The notes below the pieces were generated by a model, which worked only from the letters and a program-made list of their open reading frames with translations, was not told the origin of the DNA and made no database searches. A stretch of DNA of 64,000 nt, from contig CM060734.1 in the NCBI GenBank assembly GCA_030704615.1, positions 48,810,042-48,874,041 on the forward strand, read 5' to 3'. Source of the DNA: Takakia lepidozioides. Lineage: Eukaryota > Streptophyta > Takakiopsida > Takakiales > Takakiaceae. Positions 1-12,092 of this stretch are shown piece by piece (position 1 is the stretch's first letter; every line of letters begins with the position of its first letter). A program made the translations under genes and the position numbers.

Positions 1-161
1 TGATTTTACAATTGTAGCAATTACGAGGAATTGGACTTGTGTGCTGGAATTACCGTATCACAATCTAGGGGATGGGGAGCCGATGCAATAATGTGGCTGG
101 TGTGCGTGTGGACTGGTATGGATGATCAATGTGGTGGGTGGTGGCATGCGACCAATGGCAG

Positions 162-2312
162 CCAGGTCTGGCAGGCATAGAGCTGGGGAACTTTCTCATC
201 AAGCGTGTGGTGCGCCTGCTCCAGCAGGAAATGCCTCAGATTCAGGTGCTATCCTATTTTCACGTCAACATATCACCTTGTTTGTGGGGCCTCTATTCTA
301 TGGATATGTATGGACGAATGCTAACATCATCTTAGTGAAGTGGGGAGCTTTGCATCTGGTATTCGTTGGGTTGCAGACCTCTGCAGGAGTCTGTGTCCCT
401 TCAAGAACCTTATGTTGCAGCAAAAACTACAAGAGGAATGTGTGTCGAAGCATGATCCTTCTGAATTGAAGATTAAATGCCTTCATCTCAATTGAGTATC
501 TGGCAGCCAGGCTGGAGCATGAGAGTTGAAAACACTTGCAGGGCCCTGAGGCAGGCATGCCAAAATTTGTATGCTGGTGGCCCTGCTGTCAATTCAGTAA
601 GGAGGGACATTTTTGAAAAGCCAGCTGACCCAGACAGGGACTTAATGCATGCTGCTGATGAGTAAATCGAACAACACAAACCAGTATAGTATGGCCAAGG
701 TATGTACTGGATATAACTGCTTTTTCTGTGGATTGATGCAGACATTTGTGACATTGAGCCCCCTCCCAGGCTACATGAAGTGGTTGTTACCCAAATTGGC
801 ATCACAGTCCAAGCTTATGGGGGATGAGGGAAATGTGTCCGTGTCCAGTCAGTTCAAGGAGGACTTGTTACTGCCCATGGAGGAGAAATCCTTGAAAGCG
901 GCTTATGGGTGAGACAAGTAATCAAGGTTTATTTAAGGATTTCAACTCTGAGTAATATCTGTGCTGGTTGAAAGGTGAAAACAACTGGATAGACTTACCG
1001 ATTGTGTCCAACCACTTATCTTTCAACAAGTTCTATCTGCATTCCTCACCGTGAATCCTCATGTGAGGAATGGAGACTGTGAAACATACCCAGCTTTCAT
1101 TTGTGCTCCTTGTAATGGAGCAGAGATTTAAAAGATTGTGCTCAATGTTGTTCATGCACTCCTTCACATTCTGCACCCAAATGGTGCTGCTGACATTCCA
1201 GTTTGGGGGGTTGTAGGGATGCTGGCAAAGAGAGGAGTGCTGTGGGAATAATGTACCATCTTCTCTCATCATCCCAACACGAGTGGACCCAGTCACAGAC
1301 ACTGGTGGAAGCATTGTGTCCACCCCTTATGCGCCTATGTGTAAGGTAAAGAGTTCGAACTCACTAGACAATCATAAGTTATTGACCACTTGACCGGTTT
1401 ATTTTCATGTTGTTCTTTTTGCTCAAACTGGGGTATTACTGCTGGGTACTGCTCTGGCATGTACAGATATATACTGAAAGAGAAGAAGCGGGGAAGAGCA
1501 TTGGATCCTGTCACAAATTTCCATGTCCGGAACGGCGCAGTGAGTTCACCTTTCCATATCCGTCAGAGTTTCTAATCGCAGTATCCAAGATAGGTCTGGA
1601 ATCTACACATTCCACATTCCAGTGGCCTAGATGTTTTCTAGAGCTACCTTGCCATTAAGTTGATCAACTGAGAACCCTGCAGGAACTTTTTTGAGTAGTT
1701 GCTTGGACAGGTTTGCTTTTAAAGGATTATTTGGGTTACTGTATTGCAGCTACTTTCCAAGCTGGTTGATTAAGTAAGGTGTGGCATGCATGGAATGTTG
1801 AGATGGAAGGGCATGGTTGGGAGCAGAGTGTGGAGCGGCTGAATTGGATGGGGAATACATCATGCAAAGGTCTGGAGGAAAGTGCAGGAATCATGGTGAA
1901 CTACATCTACAGGTATTATGCAGGTCAAACTCTCCATGGACTGTTCTAAGGGGAGATGTGCAGAATAAAAGAAAACCCTTGGTGTCTAGAGTGGTTCTGA
2001 CCTCTTGGCAAGGACATGCCTTGTAGGATCCTGAGTCCTTAACCTTGACACTCTAACGGCAACCATCTTGCTGGATCTATTGAGGTCAAGCAAATTGCTA
2101 AGGTATGGAAGCTTGTGCTAGTGTCAGGCAGGCTGTTTGTTGCTAACCTTTGAGGTTGGGTTGATGTGGTGCTTTTGTGAAGGTTGGAGAACATAGAGCC
2201 AAACAATCAGGCATACCTCAACAAAGGTAGAATTGCTGCTTCACCAGCTGTTGAAGAGTATTTGCAGCCACTGGTTGATTCCACTTTGCAGCGCAAGGAA
2301 AATGCAAGCTGA
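162..2312 (+). CDS. MCD: Malonyl-CoA decarboxylase, C-terminal half (5' part outside window)
   Basis: Converts malonyl-CoA to acetyl-CoA and CO2. Six exons join with matching phases and GT/AG borders: about 162-245, 742-908, 1235-1345, 1467-1539, 1827-1912 and 2183-2312 (TGA), giving 216 residues. Family motifs appear in order: GIELGNFLIKRVV, TFVTLSPLPGYMKWLL, QHEWTQS then PPLMRLC, ILKEKKRGRALDPVTNFH, ESAGIMVNYIYR, and NQAYLNKGRIAASPAV. The Ser of SPLPG and the His of NFHVRNGA match the known catalytic pair of the human enzyme. The protein ends KENAS, so the SKL-type peroxisomal signal of the animal enzyme is absent. Family assignment is by recalled motifs. The start of the first visible exon is the least certain border, and the N-terminal helical domain must lie to the left of the window. 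Confidence 0.88.
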
Positions 2313-3731
2313 CATGTTTGTGCAGCCTTACATCCATGTCCAACTGTTCCTTCACATGCGCAGTGTGTGGTCTCCAAATTTAGGCATCCTAATACCAGCA
2401 GTAAGCTCACATGCGAGTTGTCTCTGAAAAGAAAATTCTTAGACAAGCATTTGTGTAGCTGCTGGTAAGCTACTTGTACAAGTGATGAAAGGATTGACTC
2501 TTCATTCAATCTCTTGGTTGATTAACCCGTAAAGGCCTACGAGGCCATCTGGTGGCCTTGCCCTGCCCATGTCCTTGGATCTTAACGAAATATCTGGAGG
2601 CAGATTCCATCGACGTGGTCATCTTCTCTGATCAGCGCTTGGCAGTTTGTGAGCTGAGATTGGTGGGTGCAAGAAGTTCAAATAGCAAAATGGTTGGGGC
2701 TGTTGGGCTGCGGATTCTGATAGTGCCTGCCACTGTCTGATTTCACCAAAAACACATTGAGCAACGATGTTTTTCCACAAAAAATACATGTGGCTAGAGA
2801 ACTGAAACTACATATATTTGGCAGAAGGGTGGCCCATTAGTCAGCTTCCACCAGAGGATTTTTACTGTCCCCTGTGATCTGGGGACATCCCCCCTACAAC
2901 TGCAGTTGAACACATATATTTCATAAACGTAGTGACCAAGTCCTGACGTTTCCTCTTTCACCCCCGGAGCTCTACTGAATACAAGGAGGATCGTCTCTCT
3001 AAGATGGATGCTCACACGGACTACAATACACTCCCAAAAATCCTCTGAGCGCATCCTCCGTAGAGGCCCTGTACTTCTTTATTTGTACGTCCAGAGTAAT
3101 ACGTTACATACAGGCCAAAGGGCTTTAACCATCTGTCAGTGAGACCTGCCACCTTCTGGTTCCATGCCAACTGCATTGTCTCAGCAGTAAAGCTGTTTAC
3201 TTGACCATATCTGTCCCCCGCAGATACTCACCACCACTACAGCATTAAGTTAATTAAAATTTATTCAGAGGACTATATTATCCCTTAAATGACAGGTCGC
3301 CTCGTTTTTTCATCCAGATGTAGCTTCCTTGGATGAAGTTGGACGAAGTTTCTGTCTGAATGAAAAATGTACCTTACCAAGTCCTCGACACAGTATGTAG
3401 GGCCCCCCAAAAAGTGATTTCTTTGCCGGTATGGGTGGTTCGGATGTTTGGTGGATGTGGGGCCATGTGCGTTGACCGCCCACTTGCATGCATCAGAAGT
3501 TGGCAGCCATTTACAGAGAGGGCCATTTGGGGGTGAGGAGATCTGAGGGCTACATGTTCACCCATAACACTTCAATCCAAGCCTAGAGGCTTTCCATGGG
3601 CTATGTGTAAGATACCTTTTTGTAAGTATCTTTAAGGTCTTTAGTCTTAAAGTACACTTTATGACTTGCAAAATCGGGCCAAAAGTGCAGGATGAGTGCA
3701 AGCTGTCTTGATTGCAGACAAGCATGTAGCC
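2313..3731. other. Intergenic, no gene seen
   Basis: This stretch holds the 3' flank of the malonyl-CoA decarboxylase gene and unique-looking sequence. The short open frames on both strands show no recognisable motif or splice-linked coding pattern. Confidence 0.5.
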
Positions 3732-3862
3732 CACATACCACGTTGGATGTGGTTGTGGGTTCAAACCACGGTCTGGTGTGTCATGAAGTGTTCACCTTCC
3801 TAGCGGAAGGCAGTAGCCCTTTGGGGTGAAGTGACTCTACGCTCCTTTCCAGAGGCGTCATA
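3732..3862 (+). mobile_element. SINE-like repeat, copy 1
   Basis: About 130 bp shared with 41368-41500, running from cacataccacgttggatgtgg to gaggcgtcata. It contains an excellent RNA polymerase III B box (ggttcaaacc) about 27 bp from its left edge and is followed by a T run. A clear A box is not visible, so the copy may be 5'-truncated or the true 5' end may lie upstream. The two copies differ by scattered substitutions and small indels, as expected for old dispersed retroposons. Confidence 0.6.
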
Positions 3863-4482
3863 CTTTTTTTTAAACTTTTTATTGATTGCATCATATACAA
3901 ATGCAATATAAAATAAAAGTTGCATTATTACTTAACCACATGCCATCATCCGCCATTCGAAAGGTTTCAACGAGATGGCCCTACGAGAGAGCGAGGGAGA
4001 AAATGACGTGGCCCCCAAAAAGTCGTTTGATTCAGAGTCAACTTCCACAAGCATTTGCCTAACTTGGAGTTGGCCGGGAAAATCAGAGATACCTCCATCC
4101 GAGGGGCAATTTTGCTCGAATTTCTATAGTTTTTGGGCAGTATACTTTATATGTTGGCGATGCATGTGCGATCCACTGACCATTGCAAGTTCAATATGGC
4201 AAAAATTGAGGTCACCATGGGACCTCTATCATCTATTGTTGGAATTATCAATTGTTAGCCCCTCCCCATGCACATACAAAGCAACCCCCTCAAGTTTTGG
4301 AGGTTTGCCTGAAATTTGGAAAGAGACCATGGGATGTGACTTTGCAACTGAATATGAAGGACATTCGCCCAGCCAATTTTTGTGACATGGGCCTAGGGCT
4401 TGGTCAAACTTGAAATTGAGGTCTATGTTTTGTATTTTGTACAAAATGCAACTTTTTTTTTGGTTATAGTATCCCAAATGCA
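3863..4482. other. No gene seen
   Basis: This is AT-rich sequence after the SINE T-tract. A 136-codon open frame (3975-4385, +) has no recognisable motif and is probably chance. Confidence 0.4.
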
Positions 4483-4522
4483 ACAGAGAGAGAGAGAGAG
4501 TATGTGTGTGTGTGTGTGTGTT

Positions 4523-4558
<36 letters not shown>
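4483..4558. repeat. Compound microsatellite (GA)n-(TG)n-(T)n
   Basis: Consecutive runs of GA, then TG, then roughly 34 T residues. Open frames through it encode homopolymers and are spurious. Confidence 0.95.
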
Positions 4559-4726
4559 CCCGAAATAGATTCTATGCAAAAGACATTAGAAACAAAGTAA
4601 CAATATAATTTAGGCATATCATCTGATGCTATTTTTCCGGATTTAGGCGACGTGGGCTCGTCTGGTCAAATCTTCCCCACCTTTTCTTACCGTGGATTCA
4701 CTATTATTCATTACCTGCAATTGAGC

Positions 4727-4890
4727 AGGTAGCCTGTTGGGTATTTGTGTCTTGCCTATGCATAACCTAGGTGCTCCTCAGTTCAATTCTTCAACATGTG
4801 CCTTCAACCATCCATTGGCCCCTCAAATGGGCTAGGTGTTGAGCGCGCTGTAAGCTCTGTAATTCACTAGACGTTAAACAAACTTTATTT
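4727..4890 (+). mobile_element. Possible second SINE family, single copy
   Basis: It contains a B-box-like cagttcaattc and ends gtaattcactagacgtt followed by an ACAAAC/TTTATTTTATTTT-rich tail, a layout typical of plant tRNA-derived SINEs. No second copy was found in the window, so the call rests on form alone. Confidence 0.25.
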
Positions 4891-6600
4891 TATTTTACTT
4901 TACTTTATTAAATATTTTAGAATGTGAGAGATTGTTAGACACTGAATAGCTTATAGCCTTATTGGTAAAGTGATGGTAATGGAGGCGATGAGGTGGAAGG
5001 TTTGATTTTTGATGGGTGGTAATGTCACCCTTGGCCTATAGTTCGTATCACTCCCCCATATTGTGTAACTCTTCCTAGTCAATTTCAAACTTAGCCAAAT
5101 GTGGACTTAGTCAAATCTTGAGACTAAGTGTGGGTTACACCAAGTAGAGTTACACTTCCCGTCATGTAATCCCAAATGGAGTTACACTTTACATACCTCG
5201 ATTGGTTCATACATTATTCCTTGGATTCTCCATTTTATGAGTTATTTTTCTTCCAATAATTATTTTTTGGATGTACTAACGATGTTGATATTCATTTTAT
5301 TTTTAGTATGAATTTGTTTGATTTTATAGATGTGTAGGTATAATATATTAATAGATCTACATTTTTAACTGTCCAAAATATAGACAAGAGACAAAAATTC
5401 AATCATAAGAGTTTTGACATTTCATCCATTCATATTTCCTGTAATATCATAAAAAATATGTAAATTGAAACGTGCTTACCACGACTCAAATCAAAGTAAT
5501 ATTTGGAAGTTCTAGAAAGTGTCTGTTCCCGGCCAAGGGGTGCCAAAAAACACCATGGGAACCGGTCCTTTTAGCCTAGGAAGTTAAATCCAACGGTCGT
5601 CTCCTCATCGCACCAGAAACCTCCACGATCTCGCCACTTGCACTTGTGAGGGGCCGTCCATCTCCAAGGTCCCCATCCCCAGCTAGGCTATGGTGCCTGA
5701 AGTGCTACCTTGGCGTTTCCATCGTACCCAATTTTCAACCATACACGGACTATGGAACCACGTATTCTGCCACCATTTCGAGATGTTGTCGTCCATGCAA
5801 TATATACGTGCTGTGAAACAATCGCCATAGTGTAACGCAGTCTTTATCAAACACGTAACCAAGGGAGGATCCAAGCCAACACGTAACTAGGTAGGATCCA
5901 GGTGGACATTCTAATACCTAGTCGCCACCTGTGCACTTAACCCCAGCATTTTGTTGCCACCTCCACCCTGAGAAAAAAGTGCTCCCAGGGCCAACTCTCG
6001 GATAATTATGACTCACCAAGTCGACATTCAACTCTGCTCGGCCCTTCTTGCACGCTCCAATTTCATGACCCCCTCTGTTTTCTAGAAAATCTACAGGTTG
6101 GGTAACTCATTAAAAATTTGTTCCTCTCCATGTGAGATGCTGTCAGAAAATATAATTGCACTTGGAATCATTCTTGACTATCTGCGTGGATCCTAGACCT
6201 AAAATAAAAGAAATGAATTTAGAAAAGAAAAGATGACATGGCGTAAGACCCCACGGCCAGCTGTTGACGCGATATTCCGTCAAATAACGTCCCTGGCACC
6301 TACAAATACAAAGGGGAAAAAAGGGGACCCCACCGGAGGAGCCCAGGCCGACGGCACGAGTGCATGAAGTTCTTAGGTACCTTCTTCCTGTTCCCTCGCC
6401 GGAGCAGCCCAAGCCACTGTCGGTATACGGAGTGCTGCCTCAGTAAAGGCACCTCTAATCCATACTTCACAGCATTCAGTATCAGCGCTCTTACTGTCTG
6501 CTGCAATCAACAACACCTTCTCATATGTCAACTCTGCCAACTGATCAGTTTTCCACCCCCATATTTGCAGTGAAACATGCATTTTGCTCGTTTCACCACT
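4891..6600. other. AT-rich non-coding stretch
   Basis: No coding pattern was recognised. The sequence is AT-rich to about 5.5 kb and more balanced after that. Open frames here are short, overlapping on both strands and without motifs. Confidence 0.4.
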
Positions 6601-6604
6601 AATC

Positions 6605-7106
6605 CCCACAAGACCATACGTTACTCTTGGACGTGGTGACAGCGGGTCGCATCCCGCACAACAGTTTCTCGCCAAACAATTTTTGAGATGAACTTTGTGG
6701 CTGTGTGGTTACGTGGTAGTCAGTAGTCACCACAAACCCGTTGTTGATGATGCGGATAACTTAGTTGTCCCAGGGGATGACATTGTGCTGATGAGCCCAA
6801 AAGCAATGGAAAGCTTTTCACTGTGTAGGCTACAGCAAAGAGAAAATTCCTTTTGCTCCTCCTCCGCATCACGCAATGCGAAACTCGGCATATACCCAGC
6901 CTCCATCAAGTGCAGAGAATATAACCTCTTTTTTCGGACACCTCTGTCTGTCCACCATCATTTGTCTCGGTGCCGTTGCGGCATCTTTTCCACCACCAGC
7001 CTGCAGCATATAAATTGGACAGCAAAACATAAGCTCCAGCCTCCTGTGGATCATTGTTGGAGTAAGCAATGCAATAATTTGCCCCGCAAACCGGTGGATT
7101 CCACAT
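6605..7106 (-). pseudogene. PPR protein with DYW domain, decayed fragment
   Basis: Plant PLS-class PPR proteins act in organellar RNA editing, and the DYW domain is the deaminase. On the minus strand, fragments in different frames follow the family's C-terminal order: EAGAYVLLSNLYAA (7106-6906 frame), then MEAGYMPSFAL with EEEQKEFSL and HSEKLSIAFGLIST (6909-6727 frame), then RVCGD, HTATKFISKIV and VVRDATRCHHV near 6610-6750. The HSE motif and the CGD...H...HH pieces match the DYW zinc and active-site elements. The fragments are separated by frameshifts, an insertion with a stop inside the CGDCH region, and loss of the final CSCGDYW. It is a dead copy. Upstream PPR repeats are not recognisable. 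Confidence 0.8.
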
Positions 7107-7237
7107 TGTCCAATTTCTGGATGTATTCTACCTGCCAAATTTCTTGGTTGTGGTCTTTGGGACGTTTCCTCCCAAGGTGGGGCCACAAATCCTATCCCAA
7201 CTGCAACTGTCCTCCTAGACAACTGGCAAAAGACGGC

Positions 7238-7289
7238 CGATTCGGCCAGGTTGGCGGGCGAGACCTGGGTAGGCAACCTGGCCGAATCG
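7238..7289. repeat. Perfect 16-bp inverted repeat (hairpin)
   Basis: The arms cgattcggccaggttg (7238-7253) and caacctggccgaatcg (7274-7289) are exact reverse complements around a 20-nt spacer. Related gccgattc/gaatcggc words recur up to about 7360. It lies just upstream, in gene sense, of the PPR relic. Confidence 0.85.
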
Positions 7290-7744
7290 CCCTCTGCTGG
7301 CCGTACTAGGGCGTTAAACGCACTTGATGTATGCCGAATCGGCACTGCTGGCCGATTCTACGTGCCGGCACCTACCTGCATGTTCAGTAATCTAATCGAC
7401 CTGTGGATACGGCAGAGTAAGCCTTAAGTGCTTCTAACATGTAGATGGTGATTATGGAATCCCAAAACAGCTATCATGGTTGGGGCCGCAGGCCTTGGGA
7501 CTTGAGTGGAATATTCCAGAAACATAGGTAAAGATTCTGTAGGCTTTGAGATGCAATGTGGCTTGAGGCTCAACCTCAAGACGTATAATGTATTTTCTAT
7601 ATATTTTCAAAATACGTATATCTTATCTGAAAAAATAAGGGATGGGCAGTCATAAAAAAAAACTTCATGCCGTAGACCTCAAGCCACGTGACCTCAGCCT
7701 CAGACCGTGGGACCTCCAGCCCTAGGATCCCCATCCTAGGCCAC

Positions 7745-7975
7745 ATGATCTCAGGCCCTAGAACCTTAGGCCACATGACCTCAGGCCCTAAGACCCTAGG
7801 CCACATGTACATAATACGTTTTAATATTCTTCGAAAATCGGGGAACAAAGAAGGGAACCACCCGGTTTAGGGGTTCGCAACTCAAGGCGGGAGTTTTGCC
7901 GCTGCTCCTCTGCGGCAGAGGAGCACTTCCCAGATTGAGAAGGTACACCAAGCAAACTCTGGTCTTGAAAAAACT
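7745..7975 (+). repeat. Dispersed repeat, left inverted copy
   Basis: About 230 bp with roughly 85% similarity by eye to the reverse complement of 11867-12092. Both copies contain ggccacatgacctcaggccct words in short tandem, a ggggaacaaagaagg block, and end at an identical caagcaaactctggtctt. They bracket about 3.9 kb. They could be long terminal inverted repeats of one element or two independent insertions in opposite orientation. Confidence 0.75.
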
Positions 7976-9404
7976 CGGTGATTTACGAAATTTGAGTGTC
8001 GTGCAGCGGTCGATGCGGTTTCCTATTGAAGAGGAGGTCAAGGCAGTTGTAATTGGCAATGGTTGGGCTGCAGCAGCTACTGGTCTTCATTTTCTTCGAG
8101 TTTACTCTGAAGCTGGCTTGCAGGTATGACATTTCCCATTCTAACGACTGAGCAATCCTGTCCATCTATGTCCTTTTCCATACTTTACGGCTTTCGGTCT
8201 GCAAGAAGATTGGCTGCCTCACCTCAAAATTCCTGTTTTTGCAGCAACACGTTTGCAATTCTGACTGCAATTCCGACTTGCCCAGCAAGATAGGCCCCAG
8301 TACATCCGTAGCTTGCCTTACCCCTTTCCCCATGTGAATTTGTTTGAAAGTGGAAGTGGTGTCACAAAGTCTCATTGCCTAATAAAACTTGAATGGCCTT
8401 GCAGAGATTTGTTTCATCTTTGGCAGGTCCAATTGTAGTACTAGCAGGACATGAGCAGCAGTTGGCCGTAGACACTCATGCCTCCAACCCCCTACCTTCC
8501 GGTGAAGGGGGGCTTTGTACGGCAGAGATTGCCATTGTCGTCATCTCTTATTGAAAATGGAACTTGGCAATCCGTGTCATCGTCATCGGATCGCTTTGGA
8601 CGTGTTTCATGGCAAGGTGCGTGTAGGTGGGAAGCAGCAAGACCTGATTCCAGGGTTGGAGTCTCTCACCGAAACGTCAAGGCCAGTGAGCTCTACATTC
8701 AGGATAGTGCGTCGGCCGTAGATGAGTTGGTAATTCGGTGAGAGACATGTTTCTTAAGGATGGTTTACTTATGTAATCAAAGCAAGTGTGGTAAGCTGGT
8801 CCACTAGGAATCACGTTGGTCTCTCCAAAGTTAAATGCCAGCAAGCAGTTTTATTTATCATTGTGCTGCAGCAATACTATGTAATAGGAGGTAGAGTTGT
8901 ACTAATGGGAGAGATTGTGTCAGAACAGTTTCCACCAGACTGGAGTATGCTGCAGATTTGTTTCTTGATTTCCGTGTAGATGTGCAAATGTGCATCTGAC
9001 TCCCTGACAGACATTGTCTACCTGAGAGAGAGACCAAATGGAAGTGGAGACTGCAAGTAGGATTATTTTCTGACGTTCACTCCTGATTGATAGAAGGCAA
9101 TGGGGTGTTCTGGGGACTGACAATTACCGGTGTACTGTGGCAGCCGCTTGGCAATGGGACCGTTCATCAACTTCATGGTATAGAGGTGGAAACTCCAAGT
9201 GAGTGAGCTTGAACTTACATCCTTTCCTGTACAGGCAGCTGTAGTGTCGTTTTATTGGAATGAGTGCCGCCCCTACTGACCACATTGTCAAATATTATTT
9301 GCTGAGAACATCAAATGTTTTTTAGAACAAGGACAGCTGTTTATGTTGTTTGGCTGCTGTGTGTGCACAATGGTGACTTATAGATTTCTTGGTTGCTGTT
9401 GCAG
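7976..9404. other. Possible host exon and introns, unassigned
   Basis: An exon-like block at about 8012-8125 (+) translates MRFPIEEEVKAVVIGNGW onward and ends at a caggtatga donor-like site. I do not recognise its family. Open frames at 8478-8741 overlap in two frames and show no motif. Confidence 0.3.
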
Positions 9405-9477
9405 GCATGATGGGCAGTGCGAAGACGACATTGGGAAAAATATTGTTTGAAGCCCTTGGTTACTATTTTTGCGATAG
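9405..9477 (+). CDS. Shikimate kinase-like P-loop exon
   Basis: A 73-nt block bounded by ttgcag and gtttgt encodes MMGSAKTTLGKILFEALGYY then FCD. Completing the split codons gives a G before it and an S or R after it. This matches the Walker-A exon of shikimate kinase and shikimate kinase-like proteins (family form GMMGSGKTTVGK...FFDSD), including the usual phase of both introns. The second glycine of GSGKTT is alanine here. No neighbouring exon (LVG before, SD...STGGGAV after) could be found, so this may be a pseudogene fragment, a captured exon, or part of a gene with diverged exons. Confidence 0.5.
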
Positions 9478-11866
9478 GTTTGTAAATGCTATTTACCCAA
9501 TCCATTCTTTGTATCCGCACATGTATCTGTCTACTTAATATATAGGCCAATTTTGTGCAACCAATCATTCTGCATATGCAAGATGCCATCCCCTCCTATT
9601 CACCTTTCGAGCTTGCTGTGTTATACCTTGAGAAAGGGGGTTTGGTGTTGTATAAGATTCTAAGGAGGTTTGATGTGGCAGTTGTTATTGGCACCTTTGC
9701 TTTCACCCATCCATTCGTACAGTGTGACACAGGAGATATGGGCAGCCCCTATCAATACACTCAATGCACAACGCACTGGCATGCTGGTGGCTAACTTCAT
9801 GAAGGTCTCCTCCCTCTCTCTCTTCTGGATCTCCACTTTTATGTAGCTCTGGCGCTTTGAGTTTGTCTCAGGTTTTACAACAGCTCAAGTGATTTCATCC
9901 CAGATAAAGTCCATATTACGCATGTATTAATCTGCGTGAGTGGAGGAGAGTATTGACAGATGACAATTGTGGTTGCATGGTGCATAGATCTGCAGACTGG
10001 CTCTGTTTCGTGGCCTGTCGAATTGCGGTTCAGAGAGAAACTGATATTGCTGGTTTGGACTGCACCAGGATGCTGGAAACGTACGGAGGTTCCAGAATGA
10101 ACGGTTTTGTTGAGCTTTGGGGAGAAGTCAACAGACCTGGTGTTACACCAATTAACAACAGGGGAGGATGCTGTCCGTGGTTGGTTGTTGGCAGCCCACG
10201 TTGCAAGACTAAGCAAGGATAAAGAGCACTTGAGTGGCCGTGAAGGAGCTTGCGGAGCGGTCTTAGAGCAAGCATACAAGGAGACAGAGACACACCTGCC
10301 AGCTCTTTTGGGAATGAGAGAGCACGGTGGCACACCCATTTATTCCTGGAAAGAGCAGTCTGTTTGAGTGAGGATGATTGCAGCATAAGAAAACAAGTTC
10401 GAGGGACAACATGCTCCTGGAACAGAAACCAGAATGAATAATCCATATTGTCAAACCTGTGACTGCCATTTTCTCACCAAGTCATTCAGTACTTCAGAGA
10501 GATAACTTTAATTGGCAAGAGAGTGAAGCCAGCCACACCAGGAATTTCACAGAGCATCAGATTGAGCAGCAGTTACTCTCGGATATTTCTTGCATTTTCC
10601 ACATCTCAAAGAAAATGTGCCTACTGGTACACTTCCAGATATAGCCAATTACAGGGTAAAGACAGCAAGGCATTGCAACTCACTGTCAAGATGATAGCAT
10701 CAAAGTGTTTTTCTTGCTTCTTGGATGAACCTCCTTTGAAAAAAGAAACTGTCCAGGTACTGCATGCTGGATTGCCTTGTCGGTTGTTGGCTAGTCCCAC
10801 CACTGCTGTATTTAGCCTTCTATCACATGAATCAAGTCGTCCACAGTGGTGTCTTCCCTAAACAGCACCTGCAATCCCATGGTGAGATGTAAAGCACCAA
10901 TTAGCTCTTCACGGCACCACACAGATACATGGATGGTAGTCACCTATGCATAATGGATCTTGTATTTGCAAAATTTGGTAACAAAGCTTCTCATCCACAT
11001 GTAGCTTCTCTCCAAAGGTAGAACTTACTTGCCACTACTGTCCTTGTCAATGGTGATTCAGTTAGAGTCACCCCTGAATCACGATAACTTGCAGCCCCAA
11101 GTGACAACGTTCAGATGTGGACCCACTTTTAAGACCCACCAAATGTCATTTATGCCCAGTCCTCTGCCAAGTCACAGATACACACAACTATCAGGGTTTC
11201 TATCAGTTGTTGCTTGATTAGTTTGCAGCTTATTGCTGCTCACACAACCTGGATGCATAGAACCTTGCATGGGAGCTTTTACTATTTGGTCACAGGCTAC
11301 TAACACATCCTTAATGCTTATCCTTGCCTGGAGATTCCGATAGCAACTATGGGAAATTGAACATACTGAGTGGGCCTATTGTTGTGCAAGATTGCTTGCT
11401 TCTCGTTAGAGGAGTATCAGACAGCAAAAACGTCATTTTTAGCAGGGTCTACCAAAATACAGGGTTCAAGACATGAATTTGGAAGTGCACTACCTAGTTG
11501 GATCAGAGCCTTCTTCCGAGCAGAGCATTCTTTTCCGCGCTGCAGTGTCATCTGCTGCCAAAAATTTGGAAGACAAGCTTCCACCCGCTGTTCCACATCA
11601 TCATCATCGTTCGTTGTGACTTCAAGCTTCTGATTCTGCAGGTCAAGTTCCTTGGTTTCAGCTGGGGCGCTTGCTACAGCAATGCCATGCACAAAAGCCG
11701 AACAAACTCTGCAGGAATGAAAATTTCCATGGAATCATAAACAAGGCACCGAGGAAGACAGCAAAGGATCGAATGAGCTCATTGTTACCTGCAAAGCCTG
11801 GACAGTCAAGCGGTTGTTCCTTTGAAAGAGGATCAGTGGTATGCAATGAAGCCTTCAGACATGACA
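9478..11866. other. Unassigned region with candidate exon
   Basis: The frame 10107-10367 (+) has a protein-like stretch (GEDAVRGWLLAAHVARL...) and could be an exon, but I cannot name the family safely. A block ending LKKETVQ before gtactg near 10755 also looks exon-like. The remainder shows no feature. Confidence 0.25.
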
Positions 11867-12092
11867 CACAAGACCAGAGTTTGCTTGGTGTACTCTCTCG
11901 ATCTGGGAAGAGCTCCTCTGCCGCGCAGCAGCAAAACTCTGGCCTTGAGCTGCGGAGCCCTGAACCGGGCGGTTTCCTTCTTTGTTCCCCAATTTTCCGA
12001 AAATATTAAAAACATATTATATACATGTGGCCTAGGGTTTTAGGGCCTGAGGTCATGTGGCCTCGGATCTAGTTTTAGGGCCTAAGGCCTAG
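11867..12092 (-). repeat. Dispersed repeat, right inverted copy
   Basis: Reverse-complement partner of 7745-7975, meeting it at the shared agaccagagtttgcttgg end. ATG-initiated frames through both copies translate TKQTLVL on opposite strands, which is a shadow of the repeat and not a gene. Confidence 0.75.

Noticed and set aside
477-665. Open frame between two malonyl-CoA decarboxylase exons
   Set aside because: The flanking exons join directly in the protein (PQIQ to TFVTLSP), so this lies in an intron; no family motif.
4229-4617. Open frames of 60-116 codons on both strands
   Set aside because: They run through the GA/TG/poly-T microsatellite and encode homopolymers such as poly-Lys and His-Thr repeats.
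10107-10367. Naming this exon-like frame as a RUS-family protein
   Set aside because: The resemblance was a vague memory of a C-terminal motif; no second motif or linked exon could be found.
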